Positions 1 to 8,582 of a stretch of DNA of 50,736 bases are shown piece after piece (position 1 is the first letter of the stretch; every line of letters begins with the position of its first letter). The notes beneath the pieces were generated by a model that was given only the letters and a program-made list of their open reading frames with translations, did no database searches and was not told the DNA's origin. The translations under genes were made by a program, and so were the position numbers. Source of the stretch: SHLQ01 sp964441145 (GTDB lineage: Bacteria > Actinomycetota > Acidimicrobiia > Acidimicrobiales > SHLQ01). The stretch lies in contig CAYTUB010000010.1 of NCBI GenBank assembly GCA_964441145.1, positions 1 to 50,736 of the forward strand, written 5' to 3'.

Positions 1-365
1 GGCATCTGGAAGAACGGGATGACCTCGGTGATGTTGCCGATGAACACGAACACGAAGAACGAAAGCAGCAACGGGAGGTACGCAAGACCGTCAGGGCCGG
101 CGGCGGGAAGGATGATCTGCTTCTCGACGAACTCGATGATCGACTCCGCAATGCCGCGAACGCCAGAAGGCACCAGGCTCTTTTGACGGGCGGCGAGAAC
201 GAAGATCAAGGTCGGGATCAACGCACCGAGGAGGTGGGTGATGCCGATCTTGTCGAGGTCCAAGGTTCCATCGGCAATTCGGATCAGCGGCGCCCACTCA
301 ATGAGGTTGGACAGCGAGGGAAATGCAAGACCCCCGCCTTCGGCTTCGGCAGCAAACAACAGCAT
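1..365 (-). CDS. atpB: ATP synthase F0 subunit a (AtpB), N-terminal part
   Basis: Reading the minus strand from the ATG at 365 gives an open frame that runs off the left edge of the window (about 121 residues seen). The product begins MLLFAAEAEGGG and has the subunit a features ITHLLGALIPT, a helix, and the FIGNITEVIPFFQM segment, where FxGNxxxxxP is the family signature. Subunit a forms the proton half-channels next to the c-ring in the membrane. Its ATG overlaps the stop of the upstream atpI-like gene by one base (TGATG), which indicates translational coupling in the atp operon. The remaining operon genes would lie beyond the window. Seen directly: the frame and motif; the role follows from the family. 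Confidence 0.9.
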   Translation of the reverse strand, partial: MLLFAAEAEGGGLAFPSLSNLIEWAPLIRIADGTLDLDKIGITHLLGALIPTLIFVLAARQKSLVPSGVRGIAESIIEFVEKQIILPAAGPDGLAYLPLLLSFFVFVFIGNITEVIPFFQM

Positions 366-871
366 CAGGTGAGCTCCTGGAGATTCGAATCAGACGTCTC
401 GGAAGACGCATGGTTGATCGGCAGTTTGGTGGTGGGCTTCAGGCCGGGGTTAGCCAGTGAACCCGAGATATAGCGCATCTCCCAGAACAACAGTCCTAGG
501 TGGGCGATGATAATGGTGAGTCCGAGCGCAATGAGGTTGACCCAGCTGGCGGTGCGGACTACCAGCACAGCAACGGTGACGAGGCTGAGGCGAGTGAAGA
601 ATCCAAAGACGGCGGCCGTGCCCATTGCGGCGGCGGAGATCTTTCCGGCCCAGGCAAGCATTGCGGCTGCCATCAGGAAATTGATGGCCACGATCACCAA
701 GCCGTAGGCGACCGAAAGCGCTCCCGGCGCCTGCCAGAAGATCGCTCCGGCGATGATGGCTACCGGCGCAAGGATTGCGCCGCGTTTGACGAGGTCCTGC
801 GCAACTTCCAACACGGGAGCTGGGCCTTCGACAACCAAGGTGTTCGGATCGTGCTCGACGGGACGCTTCAT
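365..871 (-). CDS. atpI: ATP synthase protein I-like membrane protein
   Basis: 168 residues with four hydrophobic segments (about 30-50, 52-72, 85-107 and 112-132), short charged ends and no catalytic motif. Position directly between an AtpZ-like gene and atpB, with one-base stop/start overlaps on both sides (TAATG upstream, TGATG downstream), fits AtpI/UncI, a small membrane protein thought to help c-ring assembly or Mg/Ca handling. The sequence is poorly conserved in this family, so the call rests mainly on topology and operon position. Confidence 0.75.
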   Translation of the reverse strand: MKRPVEHDPNTLVVEGPAPVLEVAQDLVKRGAILAPVAIIAGAIFWQAPGALSVAYGLVIVAINFLMAAAMLAWAGKISAAAMGTAAVFGFFTRLSLVTVAVLVVRTASWVNLIALGLTIIIAHLGLLFWEMRYISGSLANPGLKPTTKLPINHASSETSDSNLQELT

Positions 872-1278
872 TAGGCGACCTTCCCGGCTATGTCGCTGGC
901 GTCAGCGGTGAAGTCGATCGACTGGTCGATCTCCACGGGCTCTACGCGCCCAAAGGAACGCTGTACCGACGGGGTCTTGCTCTCGACCGGTGGGCTGGCG
1001 GCGAGTCGCTTGGCTGTTTCGATCTCCATAGCTGCCTGGTAGCGGTAGTACTGATTCGCTACCGAACCAAAGAAACCGAGGACAGCACCCACGATGAGAA
1101 ATGCTGGTGTGGTGCCGATCACTGAATCGAGGAGCCAACCGAAGCCACCGAGGATTACGGGAGCGAGTGCAATTTCGTATCCGCCGTGGCCCTTCCACAT
1201 GGCGTCACGCATAGCCCGTTCGTGGGGTAACGGAGCGTCGACAACTTCAGCGTTGGACCCTTCGCTGTTTGTCCCCAT
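871..1278 (-). CDS. AtpZ/AtpI family protein, first gene of the atp operon
   Basis: About 135 residues from the ATG at 1278 (a TTG at 1341 would add 21 residues of uncharged, unconvincing sequence; neither has a clear ribosome site). Two membrane helices flank a glycine-rich turn (YEIALAPVILGGFGWLLDS, then the FLIVGAVLGFFGSV stretch), the usual hairpin of AtpZ-type proteins, which pair with AtpI in Mg2+/Ca2+ transport or ATP synthase assembly. The C-terminal 50 residues are hydrophilic. It is the promoter-proximal gene before atpI and atpB. Confidence 0.7.
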   Translation of the reverse strand: MGTNSEGSNAEVVDAPLPHERAMRDAMWKGHGGYEIALAPVILGGFGWLLDSVIGTTPAFLIVGAVLGFFGSVANQYYRYQAAMEIETAKRLAASPPVESKTPSVQRSFGRVEPVEIDQSIDFTADASDIAGKVA

Positions 1279-1572
1279 GTCGTGCTGCACTGCATTCACC
1301 GATCCGTCACAAGCATGAAGAGCTTGTGAACCGTTTCTCAAAGTATCCGAAACTTCGAGCCAAGTTCCAACTTTGCCCCGGAAGAATCTATAACCATTGT
1401 CACAGCTTCCGCTGTCAATTTGCGGAAAGGATTCGGCTTTCCCCTATCACAGATGTTTCGTGTGAGCTTTTCATTAGCGATCACCACTCTTCGCGATTCC
1501 GGTCCGTGAGACTAACAATCCGGGTATTGCCGCGACCGCCGTGCGTTCGGGCTGACCGCTAGCGTCGCCCGC
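1279..1572. other. Divergent intergenic region between the atp operon and the SGNH hydrolase
   Basis: About 290 bases carrying the promoters for both directions by position. The part around 1380-1470 is visibly richer in A/T than its surroundings. I see no tRNA, repeat or convincing hairpin, and no clear -35/-10 pair that I would defend. Confidence 0.4.
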
Positions 1573-2712
1573 ATGGTCTCTAAAGCCCCACTCGCCATCG
1601 CCCTTACGGTCGTCGCCGTCGTCGCTGCACTCCTCGCGCCAGCAACCGTCTCCGCCCAAGAAGATGACAAGCCCACCGCTGCGGTATCACTCGGCGACTC
1701 CTACATTTCTGGCGAAGCAGGCCGCTGGCAAGGGAACGCATCCTCGAATTGGGCCGACAGAAACGGCACCGACCGAGCCGCCGCCCGTCGTTCGTGGTTT
1801 GGATGGTCCTACACCCAGGAGCTGGTCTACGGCGATACCTATGAGACGGGCTGCAACCGTTCCGACGTCGCACCTCTGCTTTCCGCCGAGCTCGACACGG
1901 ACACCTCGTTCAACATTGCGTGTGCGGGAGCCTCGACCAACAACGTGATCTCGGCATCTTCTGGCGGCGTCAGCCACAACGGTGAAATCCCGCAAGCCGA
2001 TCAGCTCGCTTCTATCGCCGAGAGTTACGACGTCGAGGTCGTGGTCCTTTCGGTGGGCGGTAACGATCTCGGATTTTCCGACATCATCATCGATTGCGTG
2101 ATTGGCTACACGACCAGCCCGAGGTTCGCTCCCAACACGTGCGCCGATGAACAGCGAGATGTGGTCGCCGAACGGATGCCCGCCGCAGTCGCTGGGGTTG
2201 CCCAGGCCATTGCCGATATCCACGAGGCACTTCGACTCGCCGGTGACGACGAATACCGGATCGTGCTCCAGAGCTATCCCGTCCCTCTCCCCAGCGGGTC
2301 AGAGTTCCGCTACCCCGAGACCGGCTGGCAACGAACCTTCGTTGGCGGTTGCCCGTTCTGGAACAGCGACGCTGATTGGGCCACGAACGAACTACTCCCC
2401 GCTATTCGCGACAACCTTGCCAGTGCGGCAGCTGAGGGAGGCGCCGAGTTCCTCGACCTCTCCGATGCACTCGACGGCAGGGAAGCCTGCTCGCAAGGAA
2501 CTTCGCAGGGCGCTGGGCCAGACGCCGAATGGATCCGCTTCGTCACGACTGGCATTGGTCAGGGAGATGCCGACGAAAGCGTGCACCCAAACTTCTACGG
2601 GCAGCTCGCTATTGGCGATTGCATTGCCGAACATGTCGATGCCGGGCCAGGCAATTCAATCTGCACCAACACCCCCGGTGGATCACCGCAGGAAATGGTC
2701 CTCACCCGCTAG
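1573..2712 (+). CDS. Secreted SGNH/GDSL-family esterase or lipase
   Basis: 379 residues. The N-terminus has a signal peptide: positive start, hydrophobic core at 7-22, probable cleavage after VSA near residue 28. SGNH blocks are all present: block I GDSYISGEAG (nucleophile Ser43), block II CAGAS (Gly about 119), block III GGNDLGFS (162-169) and block V SVHPNFYG (His338, Asp about 3 residues before). Many cysteines suggest disulfides in the exported protein. This matches the actinobacterial secreted SGNH esterases, which hydrolyse acyl esters outside the cell; the natural substrate is not visible. It stands alone between wecA and the atp genes, which normally adjoin in actinobacteria, so it is an insertion in that order. 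Confidence 0.88.
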   Translation: MVSKAPLAIALTVVAVVAALLAPATVSAQEDDKPTAAVSLGDSYISGEAGRWQGNASSNWADRNGTDRAAARRSWFGWSYTQELVYGDTYETGCNRSDVAPLLSAELDTDTSFNIACAGASTNNVISASSGGVSHNGEIPQADQLASIAESYDVEVVVLSVGGNDLGFSDIIIDCVIGYTTSPRFAPNTCADEQRDVVAERMPAAVAGVAQAIADIHEALRLAGDDEYRIVLQSYPVPLPSGSEFRYPETGWQRTFVGGCPFWNSDADWATNELLPAIRDNLASAAAEGGAEFLDLSDALDGREACSQGTSQGAGPDAEWIRFVTTGIGQGDADESVHPNFYGQLAIGDCIAEHVDAGPGNSICTNTPGGSPQEMVLTR

Positions 2713-2743
2713 CGCCTCCGACTGCTTTGCTAGCTGTAGCTGT

Positions 2744-3880
2744 TTAGCCCTTGGCGGGAAATGTCTGATCGGCACTTGGCTGGGAGGCTTGGCCGATTCC
2801 GGGGTGAAAGATTGTGTAGAGCAAGAGCGCTAGCGCTCCACCAGCAAATGGCAGCGCCGCTTCACCGGACCTGGTGAGGGTGGAGTACAGAACCACGCCG
2901 CACAACAGTGCGGTCCAGGTCCACAAGATCAAGACCGTGCGTCGGTGACCGTGACCAAGACGCATGAGGCGATGATGCAGGTGCTCTTTGTCGGGAGCCG
3001 AGATAGAGACACGGCGCGACGCCCGTCGCAGGACTGCCAATATGAGATCGACCAGCGGCACGCCGAGTAGCAGCAGCGGAATGACTAGCGGGGCAAAGAA
3101 GAAAAAGACCTGGCCAGAGACAGCCTGATCGATACGGCCGCCCACCGACACGGTCGATGCGGTCACCATGAGCCCCAATAGAAGCGCTCCGCCGTCGCCC
3201 ATGAAGGTCTTGGCGGGGTGCATGTTGAACGGGAGGAAGCCAATGCACACACCAACGGTGATGATGGCGAGCAGCGCTCCCGGGTTTGAGTCGAACAGGA
3301 CGCCGTCTTGGCCGAGCTGCACGGCATATAAGAAGAAGGTTCCCGAGGCGATAGCGACGATGCCACCAGCGAGACCATCGAGTCCGTCGATGAGGTTGAT
3401 TGCATTGGCCATAACGAGCAGCCACACGACGGTGAGCACAACCGAGAGGTCAGCCGATAGCTGGATGAATCCAGCAAACGGAAGACGGAACCACAAGAGC
3501 GAGACACCAGAGAGTGCGAGAACAACGCCGGCCAGTACGATCCCGGCAACCTTCGCCGGAGCCGAGACATCGCGAATGTCATCGAGAAGCCCAACGGCAA
3601 AGATGATCAACGCGGCGATTGCAAAGCCCGCGATGTCGGTGAACGATCGGAAGACCGCGTCGAAAGCGCTCAGCCACCACGCGGTCGCAAGACCACTAGC
3701 CACGCCTCCGAGCATGGCGAGACCGCCCAGACTCGGGGTGGGATGCTCATGCACCTTTCGTGCGCTCGGCGCCGCGACCGCTTTGATCCGGAATGCAAGG
3801 ATGCGGGTCAACGGGGTCAGGAGCAGCGTCACCGTGGCGGCTACAGCGCCGACGATAAGAAAGTCCTGAACATTGAGCAT
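2744..3880 (-). CDS. wecA: Undecaprenyl-phosphate GlcNAc-1-phosphate transferase (WecA/MraY family)
   Basis: 378 residues from the ATG at 3880 (a TTG at 3937 would add 19 polar residues). About eleven membrane helices. Family motifs appear in order: AVGLLDDIRD (Mg-binding Asp pair), NAINLIDGLDGLAGG, FMGDGGALLLGL and the cytoplasmic histidine motif HLHHRLMRLGHGHRR. The enzyme links a sugar-1-phosphate from UDP-HexNAc to undecaprenyl or decaprenyl phosphate, priming teichoic acid, O-antigen or arabinogalactan-type polymers. rfe/wecA upstream of the atp operon is the standard actinobacterial position. The sugar-nucleotide genes nearby could supply later steps of the same glycan (inference). Confidence 0.9.
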   Translation of the reverse strand: MLNVQDFLIVGAVAATVTLLLTPLTRILAFRIKAVAAPSARKVHEHPTPSLGGLAMLGGVASGLATAWWLSAFDAVFRSFTDIAGFAIAALIIFAVGLLDDIRDVSAPAKVAGIVLAGVVLALSGVSLLWFRLPFAGFIQLSADLSVVLTVVWLLVMANAINLIDGLDGLAGGIVAIASGTFFLYAVQLGQDGVLFDSNPGALLAIITVGVCIGFLPFNMHPAKTFMGDGGALLLGLMVTASTVSVGGRIDQAVSGQVFFFFAPLVIPLLLLGVPLVDLILAVLRRASRRVSISAPDKEHLHHRLMRLGHGHRRTVLILWTWTALLCGVVLYSTLTRSGEAALPFAGGALALLLYTIFHPGIGQASQPSADQTFPAKG

Positions 3881-4016
3881 TGGTATGTATATCGTCCTGA
3901 CTGGACTCGAAGTTGCGTCATTTACCTTAATGCACAACAGATTTAACGGTAGCTGACTACAGCTTTCCTAATATGAAGACTGCCGAAGAAGATCAATTCT
4001 GCCCGACTTCGCTAGC

Positions 4017-5258
4017 TCATGGGTACGGGGTGAACTCCCCACAGAGGTCTGCAACTTCCTGTCGCAGGCTCGCCACAGCGGATTCGTCGTTGCGGTTCTC
4101 AAGGGTCCGGGCAATGAGATCGGCGATCGTGTCCATCTCTGCTTCGGCCATACCTTGGGTCGTCACGGCCGGCGTTCCAATTCGGATTCCACTGGTGACA
4201 AAGGGCGAACGAGGGTCGTTGGGGATGGTGTTCTTGTTGAGCGTAATCCCGGCCTCATCGAGGACTGCTTGGGCCTCTTTCCCGGTGAGCTCCTCATCAA
4301 AGGTCCGAAGATCGACGAGAAGCAGGTGGTTGTCGGTTCCGCCCGATACGAGACGGAAACCACGTTTGGCCAAGGCCTCGGCCAACGCTGCAGCGTTGCT
4401 GACGATTTGCGCCGCGTACTTCGTGAAGTCTGGGTGTTGCGCCTCGCGGAATGCCACGGCCTTGGCACCGATGTGATTCTCGAGAGGTCCGCCCTGGAGT
4501 CCGGGGAAGATCGCCTTGTCGATCGCCTTTGCGTGTTCCTCTGAGGAGAGGATGCAACCGCCGCGCGGACCACGCAGGGTTTTGTGCGTCGTGAAGGTCA
4601 TGACGTCGACGAAGGGCATTGGGTTCGGGTGCGCTCCACCGGCGATCAGACCAGCGATGTGGGCGGCATCGAACATCAGCAATGCGCCAACCTCGTCGGC
4701 GATTTCGCGGAATGGTTCGGGCTCGATGATCCGTGGGTAGGCGGTTGCGCCAGCGATGATCATCTTTGGCTTGTGCTCGTGCGCGCGATCGCGCAGTTGT
4801 TCCATGTCGATGCGCTCATCGGAGTCGGTGACCTCGTAGCTCACGAAGTTGTAGAGCTTGCCGCTCGCATTCACCGGTGAGCCATGGGTGAGGTGCCCTC
4901 CGTGATCGAGGCTCATGCCCATGACCGTGTCGCCCACATCGAGCATCGACAAGAACACCGCCATATTCGCGTTCGCTCCAGCGTGTGGCTGCACGTTGGC
5001 GTGTGCGGCTCCAAAGATGTCCTTGACCCGGTCGATGGCGAGCTGCTCGACATCATCGACGACGGCGTTGCCGCCGTAGTACCGCTTCTTGGGGTATCCC
5101 TCGGAGTATTTGTTCGTTAGGACGGACCCGGTTGCTTCCATCACTGCAGGTGATGTGAAGTTCTCCGACGCGATCAGTTGGAGACCGGTGTTGAGCCGCT
5201 CGCGTTCCTTCTCGATGAGTGCAAAGATCTCGATATCGCGATCGCCAGGCCAGGGCAT
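4017..5258 (-). CDS. glyA: Serine hydroxymethyltransferase
   Basis: 413 residues, the normal length. It interconverts serine and glycine while loading a one-carbon unit on tetrahydrofolate. LIASENF (28-34), NKYSEGYPKKRYYGG (49-63), the HAN/HAGANAN substrate region, MFDAAH and the PLP-lysine motif TTHKTLRGPRGG (Lys226) are all intact. The start at 5258 has GGGAG seven bases upstream. The divergent leader (5259-5501) contains a short GC hairpin (gcggg/cccgc), but I do not recognise a riboswitch core in it. Confidence 0.96.
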   Translation of the reverse strand: MPWPGDRDIEIFALIEKERERLNTGLQLIASENFTSPAVMEATGSVLTNKYSEGYPKKRYYGGNAVVDDVEQLAIDRVKDIFGAAHANVQPHAGANANMAVFLSMLDVGDTVMGMSLDHGGHLTHGSPVNASGKLYNFVSYEVTDSDERIDMEQLRDRAHEHKPKMIIAGATAYPRIIEPEPFREIADEVGALLMFDAAHIAGLIAGGAHPNPMPFVDVMTFTTHKTLRGPRGGCILSSEEHAKAIDKAIFPGLQGGPLENHIGAKAVAFREAQHPDFTKYAAQIVSNAAALAEALAKRGFRLVSGGTDNHLLLVDLRTFDEELTGKEAQAVLDEAGITLNKNTIPNDPRSPFVTSGIRIGTPAVTTQGMAEAEMDTIADLIARTLENRNDESAVASLRQEVADLCGEFTPYP

Positions 5259-5501
5259 GTCGGACTCCCAATTGGTTCGGTACTCGGTCCCAGAAGGTTA
5301 CAAGCGGGCACCCGCGCTCTCCTCTCTACCCGCGCATTAGCCGTCACATCGTGCCCAACCTTGGCGAGACAATGAACACTTAACGTTGTCCCGCCGTCGA
5401 CCGAAAAGAAGTGCGAGGATAGGTCGACGGCGACCGCGCGGCGAGCCGCCATGCAAAGCCGCGAAATCAGCGGGCCCTACAAGGCCATTACAAGGACAGC
5501 T

Positions 5502-6605
5502 ATGTTCAACAATGCATTCGATGGGAAGAAGGTGCTCGTTACCGGACACACCGGTTTCAAGGGCACCTGGATGACGCTCTGGCTCAAGAAGCTGGGCGCC
5601 GAGGTCATCGGTATCTCCAATGAGATCCCGACATCTCCGAGTCACTTTGAGGCCGCTGGCCTGAACGACACGATGACCACCCATTGGCTCGACGTGCGCG
5701 ACGAGGAAGCAATTCCCGCTGCAATAGCGGAGATCGCGCCGGACTTCGTCTTTCACATGGCAGCGCAAGCTCTGGTGAAGGCGAGCTATGACGACCCGGT
5801 CGGCACCTACACCACCAACATGGTTGGGTCGGCCAACGTGCTCGAAGGCCTTCGCCGTCTCGAGAACACGTGCACGGCGATCATGATCACCTCCGACAAG
5901 TGCTACGAGAACGTTGAGACCTACTACGGCTACCGCGAAGACGACCGCCTTGGAGGCGCCGATCCATACTCGGCGTCAAAGGCATGCGCCGAGATCGTGA
6001 TCTCTAGCCACACCCGTTCGTTCTTTGGCCAACCCGATGAGGAGCGCAATGTTCGTATCGGCGTCACCCGCGCCGGAAACGTTGTTGGCGGCGGCGACTG
6101 GGCGGCCGACCGCTTGGTTCCCGATGTTGCTCGTGCGTGGTCCGAGGGCGAGAACGTCACCATTCGACGCCCACAGGCCACTCGCCCGTGGCAGCACGTC
6201 CTCGAACCGATCAGTGGCTACATGCAACTTGCCGCTGAGCTGGCGCAACGACCTGAGCTCCACAACGAAGCGTTCAACTTCGGCCCGCCGGCCGAGGCGG
6301 TGAACCCGGTGCGCGACGTCGTCGTTGCGCTGAAGGAACACCTCCCTGGTCTCGATCTCACAATCGATGAGAGCCAGGCTCACTTTCACGAGGCTGGCCT
6401 TTTGAAGCTGACCTGCGATAAGGCCCTCAGCTACCTCAACTGGCAACCGGTCCTCGACTTCGATGAGACGATGCAGATCTCCGCTGAGTGGTTCCGCCGC
6501 TACTACGAGGATGGCCCTGACGGGATCTTGGGATTCACCGAGAGCCAGCTCGATCAGTACACGAACCTCGCAACCGAGCGCGGCCTCGACTGGGCCAAGG
6601 CCTAA
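5502..6605 (+). CDS. rfbG: CDP-glucose 4,6-dehydratase
   Basis: 367 residues from the ATG at 5502, chosen because AAGGA lies six bases upstream; an ATG at 5451 would add 17 unrelated residues. It is a short-chain dehydrogenase with the NAD motif GHTGFKG (15-21), the RfbG-typical TSDKCYEN (130-137) and the catalytic pair YSASK (Tyr156, Lys160). It converts CDP-glucose to CDP-4-keto-6-deoxyglucose, the entry to CDP-deoxysugars. rfbF, which makes its substrate, lies about 9 kb away on the other strand at 15.1-15.9 kb, so the pathway is present but split by other genes. The next gene starts 9 bases downstream. Confidence 0.92.
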   Translation: MFNNAFDGKKVLVTGHTGFKGTWMTLWLKKLGAEVIGISNEIPTSPSHFEAAGLNDTMTTHWLDVRDEEAIPAAIAEIAPDFVFHMAAQALVKASYDDPVGTYTTNMVGSANVLEGLRRLENTCTAIMITSDKCYENVETYYGYREDDRLGGADPYSASKACAEIVISSHTRSFFGQPDEERNVRIGVTRAGNVVGGGDWAADRLVPDVARAWSEGENVTIRRPQATRPWQHVLEPISGYMQLAAELAQRPELHNEAFNFGPPAEAVNPVRDVVVALKEHLPGLDLTIDESQAHFHEAGLLKLTCDKALSYLNWQPVLDFDETMQISAEWFRRYYEDGPDGILGFTESQLDQYTNLATERGLDWAKA

Positions 6606-6614
6606 GCGCCCGCT

Positions 6615-7037
6615 GTGCCAGCACACTTCACTGAACTCCGTCGAATCGAGACATCCGGCGGCGAGGTCATGAAAGCTCTCACTGCCGAGGAACCCGATTT
6701 CAAGGGTCTTGGCGAAGCGTATTTCTCTCGCGTGAATGCGGCCAGCGTGCGCGGCTGGAAACGCCACAACGAGATGACGGTGAACGTTGTGGTCCCGGTC
6801 GGTCACGTGCGCTTTGTCATCGCTGAGGAGTCCGGAAACGAAGTCTCCTTCGAGCACTTTGATCTCGGTCCAGATTTCACGCATGGCCGGTTGACGATCG
6901 AGCCGGGAACGTGGTTTGGGTTTATGGGTGGAACCAATGGCGGCCTGGTGCTCAATTTGTCTGACATCGTGCATCGGCCTGATGAGGCTGACGGGCGGGA
7001 CTTAGACTCTTTCGACTACGAGTGGATCACCGAATGA
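6615..7037 (+). CDS. RmlC-like cupin, probable sugar-nucleotide epimerase/isomerase
   Basis: 140 residues starting at a GTG. It resembles the short cupins annotated as dTDP-4-dehydrorhamnose 3,5-epimerase-like or WxcM-like in glycan clusters: TSGGEVMKAL, GLGEAYFSRVNAASVRGWKRH (His is in the place of a catalytic or ligand residue), then a beta-rich VVVPVGHVRFVI core and PGTWFGFMG. It probably acts on the keto-deoxysugar made by RfbG, immediately upstream. It is shorter than true RmlC (about 180 residues), so the exact reaction is open. Its stop overlaps an ATG (ATGA), suggesting a coupled gene follows. Confidence 0.65.
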   Translation: MPAHFTELRRIETSGGEVMKALTAEEPDFKGLGEAYFSRVNAASVRGWKRHNEMTVNVVVPVGHVRFVIAEESGNEVSFEHFDLGPDFTHGRLTIEPGTWFGFMGGTNGGLVLNLSDIVHRPDEADGRDLDSFDYEWITE

Positions 7038-7154
7038 GGACAACCATCGTGAGTGGAACAACGACCAACGTGGCGATCGCGCCCGGAAGTGGCGAGGACA
7101 ACACCCTGGGCAGCCCAACAAGTGACGTGGCGATCTCGCCCGGAAGTGGCGAGG
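7034..7154 (+). CDS. Truncated unknown reading frame running into assembly gap
   Basis: The ATG at 7034 overlaps the previous stop (ATGA), the arrangement expected for the next operon gene. The frame stays open for 40 residues to the gap: MRTTIVSG, then a repeat in which VAIAPGSGE and VAISPGSGE recur 19 residues apart. This may be the start of a repeat-containing protein, or a normal gene start corrupted by repeat collapse at the contig end. No function can be assigned. Confidence 0.35.
7068..7154. repeat. 57-bp tandem repeat, at least 1.5 copies, cut by a gap
   Basis: A 30-base segment at 7068-7097 recurs at 7125-7154 with a single difference (gatcgcgccc versus gatctcgccc). The spacing is 57 bases, a multiple of three, and the assembly breaks within the second copy, so the true copy number is unknown. 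Confidence 0.75.
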
Positions 7155-7254
7155 NNNNNNNNNNNNNNNNNNNNNNNNNNNNNNNNNNNNNNNNNNNNNN
7201 NNNNNNNNNNNNNNNNNNNNNNNNNNNNNNNNNNNNNNNNNNNNNNNNNNNNNN
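7155..7254. other. Scaffold gap (100 N)
   Basis: Exactly 100 N, the conventional placeholder for a gap of unknown size. It separates a tandem repeat from a coding frame that already looks complete in its core, so the missing DNA could be short or contain whole genes. Confidence 0.98.
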
Positions 7255-8517
7255 GTGGGTATTTGGGATCGACTTCAGCGGCGAGCGGATTCGTTTGGCG
7301 ATGCCTCGATCGCCGTCGTGGGAGCTGGCTATGTCGGCACGGGCGTCGTGCACGCAATCGCGCAGTCACCTGGCATGCGTCCGAGCGTGATCGTCAATCG
7401 CAATACCGGTCGCGCCGTCGATGCGCTAACCCAGATGGGGGTCAAGGCCGACGACATCATCCATAGCGATTCGGTCGACGAACTCGTCACCGCGATTCGC
7501 AGTGGCCGACCCGCGATCACTTCGCACGCGGGGATCCTCGTCGATCTTCCAATCGATGTCGTCGTAGAAGCCACCGGCGCCTTGGACTACGGCACCGAAA
7601 CAATTCTGGCGATGCTCGATGCGGGCAAGCACGTGGTGTCGTTCAATGCCGAGTGCGATGCGCTCTTGGCGTGGCTCTTTCACGAGCGAGCTCGCGCTAA
7701 TGACGTGATCTATACGATCGCCGACGGTGATCAACCGGGCGTGCTGTTCCGCCTGCAACAAGAAGTTGAACGCATGGGTTTCGAGGTCACCGCCTCGCTC
7801 AATTGCAAGCGACACCTCAACGTCCATCAAAACCCCGAGACGGGTGCGAGCTATGCAGCGCGCGACACCACGTCGTCGCATATGACCACTGCGTTTGGTG
7901 ACGGCACCAAGATGCAGGTGGAACAGGCCGTCGTCGCGAACGCCACCGGCATGATTCCCGACAAGCGCGGCATGCACGGCATCGAGTCGACGGTCGCGAA
8001 TGCGCACATCGATATCCCGGCAATCCTGTCTGCTCCCTGGCGGGTCGATTTCACTTTGGGCGGCGACTTCGGTGCCGGCGTCGGCATCGTTGCCCGGCAC
8101 CCAAATCATGATCTACACAAGCAAGCGATGAGCTTTTACAAGATGGGCGATGGACCGGACTACTTCTTCTTCCGCCCCTATCACCTGGTGCATCTCGAGA
8201 TCCCGATGACGATCGCCGAGTTGATCCTCGACCATGAGCCACTCGCGACCGTCGATGCCCCTCACGTCGCAGAGGTCATGGCTATCGCCAAGAAGAATCT
8301 GTCGATGGGCGAGGACTTGGATTGCATCGGCGGCTTTAGCGCCTACGGCCATATCGATACGGCCGAGAATGCGGCCGGGTATCTGCCCGTCGGCCTGATC
8401 GAATACGCAACCATCACCAGCCCGGTGGCCCAAGACGAACCGATCCCCTTGGACTCGATTTCACTCGACGAAACGAAGACCATCGTGCGCGAGTGGAAGA
8501 AAATGCACGGCGCCTAG
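7255..8517 (+). CDS. SAF-domain/homoserine-dehydrogenase-like NAD(P) oxidoreductase, 5' end uncertain
   Basis: 420 residues from the first base after the gap (GTG); the real start may lie in the gap. The N-terminal Rossmann fold has VVGAGYVGTG (22-30), followed by a homoserine-dehydrogenase-like core (VVVEATGALDYGTETILAML, then GKHVVSFNAECDALL) and a C-terminal SAF-like segment beginning near AAGYLPVGLIEYA. Such proteins recur in surface-polysaccharide clusters beside cytidylyltransferase and dehydratase genes, but a defined reaction is not established to my knowledge. Context suggests reduction or rearrangement of a keto-sugar or its precursor (inference). The end is followed at once by a palindromic element shared with another locus. 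Confidence 0.7.
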   Translation: MGIWDRLQRRADSFGDASIAVVGAGYVGTGVVHAIAQSPGMRPSVIVNRNTGRAVDALTQMGVKADDIIHSDSVDELVTAIRSGRPAITSHAGILVDLPIDVVVEATGALDYGTETILAMLDAGKHVVSFNAECDALLAWLFHERARANDVIYTIADGDQPGVLFRLQQEVERMGFEVTASLNCKRHLNVHQNPETGASYAARDTTSSHMTTAFGDGTKMQVEQAVVANATGMIPDKRGMHGIESTVANAHIDIPAILSAPWRVDFTLGGDFGAGVGIVARHPNHDLHKQAMSFYKMGDGPDYFFFRPYHLVHLEIPMTIAELILDHEPLATVDAPHVAEVMAIAKKNLSMGEDLDCIGGFSAYGHIDTAENAAGYLPVGLIEYATITSPVAQDEPIPLDSISLDETKTIVREWKKMHGA

Positions 8518-8570
8518 AAAATCTGTGGTCCGTAAGCGGACTATAGGCATGCTGACAGACCACAGATTTT
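8518..8570. repeat. Palindromic element PE, copy A (convergent genes)
   Basis: Perfect 13-base arms, aaaatctgtggtc (8518-8530) and gaccacagatttt (8558-8570), enclose a 27-base loop. It begins right after the stop of the oxidoreductase and could end transcription from both sides. A second copy at 48417-48465 has the same arm core, the same loop length and 22 of 27 identical loop bases, so it is a dispersed sequence element and not just a hairpin. Confidence 0.85.
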
Positions 8571-8582
8571 GTTCGCTCGTGT

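Noticed and set aside
5259..5501. Riboswitch (glycine, tetrahydrofolate or ZTP) before glyA
   Set aside because: Only a short gcggg/cccgc hairpin and a chance ggagag are visible; the conserved cores of these riboswitches are absent.
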